DNA of 64,000 bases from Bacteroidota bacterium. Its GTDB lineage: Bacteria; Bacteroidota; Bacteroidia; Chitinophagales; Chitinophagaceae. Position numbers and translations under genes: made by a program. The stretch spans positions 62,001 to 126,000 of the forward strand of contig JAFDXJ010000050.1 of the NCBI GenBank assembly GCA_018268015.1, given 5' to 3'. The notes beneath the pieces were generated by a model. That model was given only the letters and a program-made list of their open reading frames with translations, searched no databases and had not been told where the DNA came from. Each line of letters begins with the position of its first letter. Positions within the stretch are counted from its first letter, which is position 1. Positions 35,298-42,659 of the stretch are shown in pieces.

Positions 35298-36259
35298 TAA
35301 TTTTTTAAAGTTTTTTCTTTCGATAGCGCTTTGGGAAAAAGAATGTTATTTTCCAGGTGAACATGTATATGGAGATCTTTTTCGAATTCATCCAAATTTT
35401 TGAATAAAAAAGCATAACTGGCACAGCCATCAGCCGGCACTTCATAATTGTTGCTGAGCTCACGGATTTCTTCCATTTTACGACCTACAATTTCATGTTC
35501 ATGTTGCATCATATCAATGGGGGATTCTACACTTTTAAATGCATTATGTTGAAGAGATCCCGTTTTATTTTCATTATGATCTAATTGTTTAATGAAAGGA
35601 AATAAAATATTTTCTTCTTTAATTAAATGTGGTGCCATTTCTTCACAAACATCTTTTACCAATTCATTGATCTGCAATAATTCGGGATGATGCTTACCAT
35701 GTACACGAGCCACTTTATCTGCATAAGCTTCCAGGTCAGGAAGTATTCTTTTCACATAACTGTGATGTGTATTAACAATATAATCAGCAAGAAAACTCAT
35801 ACTCCAGTCATTATAGGGTAAAGGCCTCATATCACTTACAGATTGATTTGCCTGCTGTAATTCTTTTTCTACTTTTGTTACATCCAGACCTTTTTCTGCA
35901 CAGGCTTCTTTAACTGTTTTCTTCCCTCCGCAACAGAAATCAAGTCCGTACTTTTTGAACACTTCTGCTTTGCGCAGATCTTTGGCTGCAATTTCACCCA
36001 GCGTTTCATCCTTTTCACCGGTGATCTTTTTGGAAATTTTCACTTCCCATACTTCCGGGCCTTCCGCTAAGTATTCCCAACTAAAAATATTTCCACGCTC
36101 TCCCAAAAGCTGGTAGTACAATGGCTTTGGATCATGGTCATTGTGAATGGTCAAGCTTTCTCCTTCAGGGAGCTCGTCAAATCGGGCAAAAATGGTTGGG
36201 TGCTTTTGTCGAGGTTCAAGGACTGTTACATCCAGGAAATTCTCCGTACTTGTTTGCAT
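35297..36259 (-). CDS. ric: Iron-sulfur cluster repair di-iron protein (RIC/ScdA/YtfE type) with N-terminal DUF2249 domain
   Basis: 320 residues from the ATG at 36259. Three parts: DUF2249 about 1-80 (TVLEPRQKHPTIFARFDEL, PLYYQLLGERGNIFSWEY), ScdA_N about 90-150 with the conserved FKKYGLDFCCGGKKTVKEAC, and a hemerythrin domain with NTHHSYVKRILPDL, HGKHHPEL, MAPHLIKEENILFPF, MQHEHEIVG and HVHLENNILFP. RIC proteins repair NO- or peroxide-damaged Fe-S clusters using their di-iron centre. Standard RIC lacks the DUF2249 front part. It is the first gene of a seven-gene operon and has a -7 box TACCTTTG (36294-36287) 28 bases ahead and a palindrome directly behind that. Confidence 0.95.
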   Translation of the reverse strand: MQTSTENFLDVTVLEPRQKHPTIFARFDELPEGESLTIHNDHDPKPLYYQLLGERGNIFSWEYLAEGPEVWEVKISKKITGEKDETLGEIAAKDLRKAEVFKKYGLDFCCGGKKTVKEACAEKGLDVTKVEKELQQANQSVSDMRPLPYNDWSMSFLADYIVNTHHSYVKRILPDLEAYADKVARVHGKHHPELLQINELVKDVCEEMAPHLIKEENILFPFIKQLDHNENKTGSLQHNAFKSVESPIDMMQHEHEIVGRKMEEIRELSNNYEVPADGCASYAFLFKNLDEFEKDLHIHVHLENNILFPKALSKEKTLKN

Positions 36260-36286
36260 ATATGTATGATTTTTAAATTTGAAACA

Positions 36287-36294
36287 CAAAGGTA
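36287..36294 (-). promoter_or_regulatory. -7 promoter element of the ric operon
   Basis: TACCTTTG on the minus strand, identical to the rpmB -7 box, lies 28 bases before the ric start. No good -33 TTG is found 19-20 bases upstream; that place is occupied by the palindrome, which suggests a regulated promoter. Confidence 0.65.
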
Positions 36295-36326
36295 AATAAT
36301 AAAAGTAAATAAATACTTTTATTATT
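36295..36326 (-). promoter_or_regulatory. Perfect 13-bp inverted repeat, candidate operator of the ric operon
   Basis: Left arm AATAATAAAAGTA (36295-36307), spacer AATAAA, right arm TACTTTTATTATT (36314-36326) are perfectly complementary. The repeat starts on the base next to the -7 box and covers the whole -7/-33 spacer, the usual place of a repressor site. The Rrf2 regulator encoded at the end of the operon is the natural candidate to bind it. Confidence 0.7.
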
Positions 36327-36462
36327 TCATAATTTTTTTAAAAATCAAAATTGAACGTGTTTACGCGTCTTTAGGATTTGAGTAGAAGGGGAGATATATT
36401 CCACAGATCAATTGGGTAAAAATAAGTAACAAAAAAATAGAGGATAAAGTTGAGTATATAAG

Positions 36463-36499
36463 AAAAAAGTAAAAAAGACGAAGGCTTTTTTACTTTTTT
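36463..36499. terminator. Perfect 15-bp hairpin between nirK-thioesterase unit and ric operon
   Basis: AAAAAAGTAAAAAAG and CTTTTTTACTTTTTT pair fully around a seven-base loop, 16 bases past the thioesterase stop. The T-rich arm makes it a likely terminator of the nirK-thioesterase transcript. Confidence 0.75.
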
Positions 36500-36514
36500 A
36501 AAAGGTATCAAATG

Positions 36515-36937
36515 TTACTTCTTAGGAGGAGAAACATCAGGAACGAGCCCGGGTACCGTAGTTGGCTTCCCTTTATCATCTAAGGCTACAAAGCGAAAGA
36601 AAGCATCACTAATCAGTTTGTTTACGCTTTCCTTCACCTTTCTTGCATAAGATTGAACATGAATTTCCAGGGATGTTTTAAATGATCTGGTAATCACTGC
36701 TTTGATGGTGATGATATCCCCTATTTTAGCGGGTATTTTGAAATCTACCCGGTCAATAGATACGGTTACACAAATTTTTCCCGCATGTGTCTGTGCACAT
36801 ACCGCAGCGGCAATATCCATCCAGGCTACTAACCGGCCACCTTGCAAAATACCCATAGGATTGGTATCGTTTGGGCATACCACCTCTGTCTTGATAGTTT
36901 CTGATTCACCGGGGCTTTTGGTTTTGATCATATCCAT
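36515..36937 (-). CDS. Acyl-CoA thioesterase, YciA/BACH-type hotdog fold
   Basis: 140 residues of a single hotdog domain. The conserved helix NPMGILQGGRLVAWMDIAAAV with its Asp, and the strands VTVSIDRVDFKIPAKIGDIITIKA match YciA-like acyl-CoA thioesterases, which hydrolyse short to medium acyl-CoA. It begins 11 bases after nirK on the same strand and probably shares its transcript, though no functional link with nitrite reduction is known to me. Confidence 0.9.
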   Translation of the reverse strand: MDMIKTKSPGESETIKTEVVCPNDTNPMGILQGGRLVAWMDIAAAVCAQTHAGKICVTVSIDRVDFKIPAKIGDIITIKAVITRSFKTSLEIHVQSYARKVKESVNKLISDAFFRFVALDDKGKPTTVPGLVPDVSPPKK

Positions 36938-36948
36938 TTCTTAGAACT

Positions 36949-38094
36949 TTATTGTACCGGGGATTGTTTTTTAATGACTTTCATTAAAGTGCTGTCCCAG
37001 TTGCCGGTTACTTTTATTTGTCCAATAGCGCCATAAGAAAAAGCTTCAATCAGATTATGATTGACAATGGCATAGGTGCCCGGTTCACGAAATTTATAAA
37101 GAGCAGCTGCTGCAGAGCCTCCGGGAATGGACCATGTTTCAAAATCTACATAGGGTTTATTATCAAATTTTCCACCAGGCCAAAAAAGGTCTGCATGTCC
37201 TCCAATCAGGTGAATTCTTGTGTCTCTGTTTGCTTGTGAAGTAATCAACAATACTTTTTCTCCCACTTTTGCAGTTAAAGCATTTTTTCCTGTCATGGCG
37301 CCTTCACTGCCATTGAAGACAATATTTGTCGGTTGTAAAGATTTCATGGATTCCTGAATCAATTTGATGCTTTCTTGCGGAGTAGCGATATTCAATATTT
37401 TTCCATCTTTATCTTTTGGAAGATAATAATCCTGTTCCGCAAAATAATATGCTTTATCAAATTGAACCGGGTTTCCATTTTCATCTTTCAATCCTTCCCG
37501 TGGTAAGACCATGATTGCACCATTCATTCCGGAAACAATGTGAGCCGGAGTCATCGTACCACCTGGCGCACAATGGTAGATGAAAACTCCGGGTTTGGTG
37601 CAGCGAAAACGAAATACTACTTGTTGACCGGGATTGACCAAAGAAATATCGCCGCCTCCCATTTCACCGGTGGCCGCATGAAAATCAATATTATGTGTTT
37701 GCGTATTTGTGGAAGGGTTTTTTAAAGTAAGTTCTACAAAATCATTTTGATGTGCTACGATAATTGGACCAGGCACTGAACCATTATAGGTAAATGCCCA
37801 TATGGAATCGCCGGGAGCTACCTGTATTTTTTTCTCCATGACAGTAAGCGTCACTTGGATTACTTTCGGCCCATCTTTAGCTACCTGGTCAAATTTTGGA
37901 AGATTGGGGGGTGCCACTAATTCCTGTGTAACTTTTGGCAGGTCATCACCGGTGCCTTCAAATTTAGCATCAAGTACAGAATTCGTACGACCATTTTTAC
38001 ATGCATTAAAACAAATCATCATTATCAAAATGATGAAGATTTTACTATGACGAAGGAACTTAGGTAATTGAGGAGTGATTTGTAACTTTTTCAT
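36949..38094 (-). CDS. nirK: Copper-containing nitrite reductase (NO-forming), lipoprotein
   Basis: 381 residues with two cupredoxin domains. Type 1/type 2 copper ligands are all visible: HNIDFHAATG (catalytic Asp and type 2 His), YHCAPGG (type 2 His, type 1 Cys), TPAHIVSGMNG (type 1 His and Met), DTRIHLIGGHADLFW and VNHNLIEA (catalytic His and type 2 His from the second domain). It reduces nitrite to nitric oxide in the periplasm. The N-terminus is a lipoprotein signal with FNAC at Cys32, so it is membrane-anchored rather than soluble. TAATTTTG at 38143-38136 is a possible -7 box. The NO it makes explains the NO-stress operon next to it. Confidence 0.96.
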   Translation of the reverse strand: MKKLQITPQLPKFLRHSKIFIILIMMICFNACKNGRTNSVLDAKFEGTGDDLPKVTQELVAPPNLPKFDQVAKDGPKVIQVTLTVMEKKIQVAPGDSIWAFTYNGSVPGPIIVAHQNDFVELTLKNPSTNTQTHNIDFHAATGEMGGGDISLVNPGQQVVFRFRCTKPGVFIYHCAPGGTMTPAHIVSGMNGAIMVLPREGLKDENGNPVQFDKAYYFAEQDYYLPKDKDGKILNIATPQESIKLIQESMKSLQPTNIVFNGSEGAMTGKNALTAKVGEKVLLITSQANRDTRIHLIGGHADLFWPGGKFDNKPYVDFETWSIPGGSAAAALYKFREPGTYAIVNHNLIEAFSYGAIGQIKVTGNWDSTLMKVIKKQSPVQ

Positions 38095-38244
38095 TTTTCT
38101 GTTTTAAGATTTAAAAATGTGATAGAGAAGAATTGCAAAATTAAAGTTTAAAATATATATGAAAAATTAATGATCAACCAGGTATAATAAATTGGGAATG
38201 GATTGTTTATCCAGATAAAATGTATATTAGCCGATAGAAACGAA

Positions 38245-39765
38245 ATGAATTATATGTATGATAATAATACCTGCAATTTAAACTTTAAAGAATTGCAACA
38301 ACAGTTTGCAGATCAGTACAGGCAGGTGTTTAATGATAAAATGGCTCATAAAACAATTGTCATCCTGCCCGGAATTTCTTTGGATGTTGACATTTTATCA
38401 AAGCTAACAGGTGTATTGCATTACGAAGAAAGAATGCTTTGTATGCTCATGTTGCTTCGTTTTCCCAATACACATGTTGTCTATATGACCAGTATCCCCA
38501 TTGACCCGGTTATTATAGATTATTATTTGCATTTACTGCCGGGAATAACCGGATATCATGCACGAAAAAGGTTGACCTTATTAAGTTGCTTTGATGCGTC
38601 CCGGAAATCTCTTACAGAAAAAATTCTGGAAAGGCCCAGGTTAATTGAGCAAATTCGAAAATGTATTCCCGATAAACGTTTTGCCCATCTTTCTGCTTTT
38701 AATGTTACCAATGCAGAAAAGGAACTTGCGATGTTGTTGGGAATTCCATTGTATGGTTGTGATCCGGACCTGCTCCTTCTGGGCACAAAAAGCAGTTGCA
38801 GAAAAATATTCCGGGAATGTGGAATTGCTTTGCCGGACGGTTTTGAAGATTTGAATACAGAAGATGATATCATAGATGCCTTAACTGCATTAAAAAAGAA
38901 AAACCCGAACCTTGAAAAAGCGGTTATCAAAATTAATGATGGGTTTTCGGGTGAAGGCAATAGTATGTTTTCTTTTCGGGGAGCACCAAATGATGATGAA
39001 TTGCATGAATGGGTTAAAGTGCAATTGCCTCAAAGAATTAAAATTATAGCAGCAGATGTGAGTTACAGGACTTATTTGGAGAAGTTTAATGCATTAGGTG
39101 GAATTGTGGAAGTCTTTATTGATGGGGAATCAAAATGTTCTCCCTCTGTTCAATGCCGGATCAATCCTTTGGGCGTTATAGATATTATTTCAACACATGA
39201 TCAAATACTTGGCGGTGAAAGTGGACAGGTTTTTCTGGGAGCTATTTTCCCGGCCAATCATGAATATGCACATGAATTAGGGGTCATCGGAAAAAAGATT
39301 TCTGAATATTTAAAACAGGCCGGAGTTTTAGGCCGGTTTGCCATAGATTTTATCAGTATCAAAAAGGGAGATCAATGGATTCATTATGCGATTGAAATAA
39401 ATGTCCGCAAAGGAGGCACTACCCACCCTTATTTAATGTTGCAATTTTTGACAAATGGACATTATGATGCGGATAAAGGGAAGTATTTCACGGCAAATGG
39501 TCAAACACGTTATTATGTTTGTTCTGATAATTTTCAAAGCCCCGTTTACCAGGGTCTAACGCCTTATGATTTAATTGATATTGCCACCTGTAGTGAATTA
39601 ATTTATAATGGCACATCTCAGGAAGGGGTCATGTTTCACATGATTTCTGCACTCTCCCAATATGGAAAAATGGGCTTAGTTTGTATTGGTTCCAGCTTAG
39701 ATCGCGCAAAAGAGTTTTATCAAAAAGCAGAAAATGTTTTTAATAATCATGAGAAACTAAGGTAA
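38245..39765 (+). CDS. ATP-grasp protein related to peptide ligase PGM1
   Basis: 506 residues from the ATG at 38245 (an earlier TTG at 38203 in the same frame is unlikely). After an N-terminal domain about 1-150 with FPNTHVVYMTSIPIDP, the middle carries ATP-grasp features: LLLGTKSSCRKIFRECG, AVIKINDGFSGEGN (phosphate-binding lysines and glycine loop), FIDGESKCSPSVQCRINP, and the Mg-binding FAIDFISI with IEINVRKGGTTHP. The overall look is that of the PGM1-related ligases (PGM1 forms peptide bonds in pheganomycin synthesis). Expected reaction: ATP-dependent joining of an amine to a carboxylate. No precursor-peptide or transport gene is adjacent. It converges with the TMEM175 gene with two bases between stops. 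Confidence 0.8.
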   Translation: MNYMYDNNTCNLNFKELQQQFADQYRQVFNDKMAHKTIVILPGISLDVDILSKLTGVLHYEERMLCMLMLLRFPNTHVVYMTSIPIDPVIIDYYLHLLPGITGYHARKRLTLLSCFDASRKSLTEKILERPRLIEQIRKCIPDKRFAHLSAFNVTNAEKELAMLLGIPLYGCDPDLLLLGTKSSCRKIFRECGIALPDGFEDLNTEDDIIDALTALKKKNPNLEKAVIKINDGFSGEGNSMFSFRGAPNDDELHEWVKVQLPQRIKIIAADVSYRTYLEKFNALGGIVEVFIDGESKCSPSVQCRINPLGVIDIISTHDQILGGESGQVFLGAIFPANHEYAHELGVIGKKISEYLKQAGVLGRFAIDFISIKKGDQWIHYAIEINVRKGGTTHPYLMLQFLTNGHYDADKGKYFTANGQTRYYVCSDNFQSPVYQGLTPYDLIDIATCSELIYNGTSQEGVMFHMISALSQYGKMGLVCIGSSLDRAKEFYQKAENVFNNHEKLR

Positions 39766-39766
39766 T

Positions 39767-40363
39767 CTAATTATGCTCCTTTGAAATTCTATTTTCGATT
39801 CTTTTATCAGGTATCAGCCAAATAGCGGCTACTAAAAAATATAAAGTAAGGCTGATCCATTCATTAAAAAAACCGCAAATAATGGAAACGATATAAATAA
39901 ACAAAGAAATTTTCCCTTTATAATCCTTTTCAAATGCTTGAGATAAAAGCGATTCTTTTCCATGAATTTTTACCAATTGATTGGCAAGAATAATATAAGC
40001 CAAAGCATTTATCAATAAAACAAATCCATATAACAAAACAGGAACCTGACTAAAATGATTTTCTCCCATCCAGGCTGAAGAAAAAGGTATGAGAGATAAT
40101 GTAAAAAGAAGAAAAAGATTTGCCCATAAAGTTCTGCCATCAACGCTTTTTACGGCCTGGAACATGTGGTGATGATTATTCCAATATATGCCTACATACA
40201 TAAAACTGAGTATATAACTTATGAATACAGGAATAATTGGTATTAATGCATTGAGGGTCGCTTCGTGGGGCACTTTCATTTCTAAAACCATGATGGTGAT
40301 TATAATGGCGATAACACCATCACTAAATGCCTCCAATCTGCCCTTATGAAATTTTATTTCCAT
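39767..40363 (-). CDS. TMEM175-family (DUF1211) channel-like membrane protein
   Basis: 198 residues with six hydrophobic segments. The first helix has the hallmark RLEAFSDGVIAIIIT, the filter-lining FSD motif of bacterial TMEM175 potassium channels, and NHHHMFQAV follows helix three. It overlaps the PAP2 gene by 20 bases and is the last gene of a three-gene operon with PAP2 and GT39. A potassium channel is the family-based call; the operon does not explain it. Confidence 0.9.
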   Translation of the reverse strand: MEIKFHKGRLEAFSDGVIAIIITIMVLEMKVPHEATLNALIPIIPVFISYILSFMYVGIYWNNHHHMFQAVKSVDGRTLWANLFLLFTLSLIPFSSAWMGENHFSQVPVLLYGFVLLINALAYIILANQLVKIHGKESLLSQAFEKDYKGKISLFIYIVSIICGFFNEWISLTLYFLVAAIWLIPDKRIENRISKEHN

Positions 40364-41003
40364 TTTGTACTTTATTTTGGTTTTTGTGATAATTTATTTT
40401 TTGAACAATGATATATGAAATGGTTACAGATAGAATAGCTGCAATAATGCCACCAGCAATATCCTCCGGAAAATGTTGCGCTAAATAGATTCTGGAATAA
40501 GCAACTATTAATGAATAAATAAGCCCCAAAATAAGCCACCACCTGCTTTTTAATAGCAAACAGAAAAACAGATATATGCTAAAAGCAGTTGTTGCATGCC
40601 CTGAAGGAAAACTCGAAACGGTATGCAGTTCTACACCGGGTACCATGTGAATTAATGCCGGATCACTTATATACTTTATGGGACGCAGGACATTCGGAGC
40701 GATTACATATTTAAAAAGTTGTGCAATGATTGTGCTGCATAGAAAGGTGAAAAAAAGTAATAATATGGCATCCTTTCTTTTAAGAATCAGCCAGGTTATG
40801 AGTAATACGGCCAACCATACTATACCATCACCCAGGTAAGTTACGCTACTAAAAAAAAGATCTGCCATTTTTCCCCAATCATTATTTAATAGGAGAAAAC
40901 TCTTTTCTTTTCCTAATGCAAAAGAATAAATGAAAATAATGAGCGCACATATTAATGATACAATGATCCCCCATCTTAAATATTTTGTATTAATATTTTT
41001 CAT
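40344..41003 (-). CDS. PAP2-family membrane phosphatase
   Basis: 219 residues, about six helices. Motifs: a C1-like motif KYVIAPNVLRP (spacing slightly longer than KX6RP), C2 SFPSGHATTAFS, and C3 SRIYLAQHFPEDIAGG (SRX5HX3D). Such enzymes remove phosphate from undecaprenyl-PP, lipid A or phosphatidate at the outer face of the inner membrane. It overlaps the GT39 gene by 14 bases and TMEM175 by 20, so the three are translationally linked; recycling the lipid carrier used by the glycosyltransferase is a reasonable inference. Confidence 0.92.
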   Translation of the reverse strand: MKNINTKYLRWGIIVSLICALIIFIYSFALGKEKSFLLLNNDWGKMADLFFSSVTYLGDGIVWLAVLLITWLILKRKDAILLLFFTFLCSTIIAQLFKYVIAPNVLRPIKYISDPALIHMVPGVELHTVSSFPSGHATTAFSIYLFFCLLLKSRWWLILGLIYSLIVAYSRIYLAQHFPEDIAGGIIAAILSVTISYIIVQKINYHKNQNKVQNGNKIS

Positions 41004-42570
41004 TATTCACTTTTTTTAGAATGACCGTGGTTGGCAATTCAAAAATATCACGGTGGCGTGCTATTTCTTTTAAAGGCAAACTCATTAGGTCAGGTAAATA
41101 CTCCTCTCTTGTAATGACGATACTATTTCCAGGTCTATTCAACCATTCTTTCAATGTGTCTGTATAAAATGTTTTGGGAATATTTTTATCAAGATAAAAA
41201 CGGTAACCGGAATTGAAAATTTGATATCCAAAAATATGATCCGCATTTTTTACCTGTTGAATGGTTGAAGCTACCGGGTTTTGACGATATATGGCTGGGT
41301 ATAAATAAGCAATTCCAATTACATTAAAGAGACAAAATGACCAAAAAATAATGAGGAGTTGTTTTTTGAAGAATAGATTTTTTCTGAAAATGAGATAAAT
41401 GAATAATAATAATGGCACGATTAAAAGAATGAATGCAACCGGGGCCATGAATTTTACATCCTGCTCTTGCATTAAGGCATAGTAACCGGCAATTGGAATG
41501 CAAATTGAAAAAAGAATTAAAATGAAATAAGGATATTTTTTTCCTGTCCAATCTCCCTGAACCAGGCCGGCAATATATTTTCCCAAAATAACCGCAGCAA
41601 AAGGATAACAAGGCATTGCATAATTAGGAAGTCGGGTGCTGGAAAATGAAAAAAACACGATAAATACCAGGACCACCATACCAGAAAATTTCAATAATGG
41701 TTCTGAAAAAATTGCTTTTCTTCTTTTAATTATTCCACCTGAATAAACAATATAGGGGAGCAAGCCAATAATGAAAAATAATAAAGTAAGGCCAAAGAAG
41801 CCACCATGTCCTTCCTGTGAGTCTGAGAATCGGTTTAAATTATTTTCAATAAAAAAACCCTTTGTCCAGGCTCCGTTTGTGGCCTTATCAACAGCTATGT
41901 ACCAGGGCAATGCGATAAGTAGAAAAAGTAAAAATGCGCCTAAAAGATGCAGCCATGATATGCGCTTCCATTGCTTTGTCCAGGCCACCCAAATAAACAG
42001 GATTAACCCCGGTAAGGCTAATGCTACAGGGCCTTTTGCCAAACAGGCTAAGGCTAAAGCTATGGCCGATAAGTATAATTGACTTGTTTTGTTTTCTTCA
42101 ATCCAACGATACGCGCTAAACAAACCCAGCGTGATAAAAAAAATGAGATAAGGGTCCGGAACCGACAAGCGGAATTCAAATATAAAATGTGTACTGGCCA
42201 CTAGAACTACTGTTGCGCAAAAAGCTTCAAATGGTTTGATAAATTTCCTGGCATACCAATACGTAATGCAAAGCGTTAATAAGCCCATAATAGCAGAGAA
42301 AAAGCGAGCGGCAAAAGGTGTATATCCAAAAGTCTTATAAGAAAGGGCCATAAAAAAATAATGCAATGGAGGTTTATCTGTACGTAATTCACCATTGAAT
42401 GTTGGAATAATCCATTGATGATTTTGTAGCATTTCCCTGGCACATTCCGCATTTTTTGCCTCATCTAAAATATAAATAGGCGTAGCCCCAATATGAAAGA
42501 ATAGCACAAAGCCTCCAATCAAAAGCAATAAGTAAAAATAAACCTGTTTATATGAAGCTGCGTCTATCAA
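40990..42570 (-). CDS. Glycosyltransferase family 39 (ArnT/PMT-like) membrane protein
   Basis: 526 residues with about 12 helices. The first loop has the ILDEAKNAECAREM motif (catalytic acidic residues of ArnT/PMT type) and TDKPPLHYFFMALSYK; the middle has LPNYAMPCYPF. These enzymes transfer a sugar from a polyprenyl-phosphate donor to lipid A, protein or another lipid at the periplasmic face. The frame has no ATG at its front; TTG at 42570 gives the expected start MIDAASYKQVYFY. It leads the operon with PAP2 and TMEM175. Confidence 0.92.
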   Translation of the reverse strand: MIDAASYKQVYFYLLLLIGGFVLFFHIGATPIYILDEAKNAECAREMLQNHQWIIPTFNGELRTDKPPLHYFFMALSYKTFGYTPFAARFFSAIMGLLTLCITYWYARKFIKPFEAFCATVVLVASTHFIFEFRLSVPDPYLIFFITLGLFSAYRWIEENKTSQLYLSAIALALACLAKGPVALALPGLILFIWVAWTKQWKRISWLHLLGAFLLFLLIALPWYIAVDKATNGAWTKGFFIENNLNRFSDSQEGHGGFFGLTLLFFIIGLLPYIVYSGGIIKRRKAIFSEPLLKFSGMVVLVFIVFFSFSSTRLPNYAMPCYPFAAVILGKYIAGLVQGDWTGKKYPYFILILFSICIPIAGYYALMQEQDVKFMAPVAFILLIVPLLLFIYLIFRKNLFFKKQLLIIFWSFCLFNVIGIAYLYPAIYRQNPVASTIQQVKNADHIFGYQIFNSGYRFYLDKNIPKTFYTDTLKEWLNRPGNSIVITREEYLPDLMSLPLKEIARHRDIFELPTTVILKKVNNEKY

Positions 42571-42659
42571 GATGTTCCATTTTAATTTAGATAGGTTTGC
42601 AAATTAAATGATTTAATATATGGCTGGCATCTTTTATGTATATGGATAATAAAATATTT

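Noticed and set aside
36463-36499. 15-bp perfect inverted repeat considered as a second regulator site because it shares AAAAGTA/TACTTTT with the ric palindrome
   Set aside because: The half-site spacing differs (19 instead of 6 bases) and the place right behind a stop codon with T-rich arms fits a terminator better.
41771-42082. 103-codon plus-strand frame inside the GT39 gene
   Set aside because: Antisense shadow of a clear membrane protein gene.
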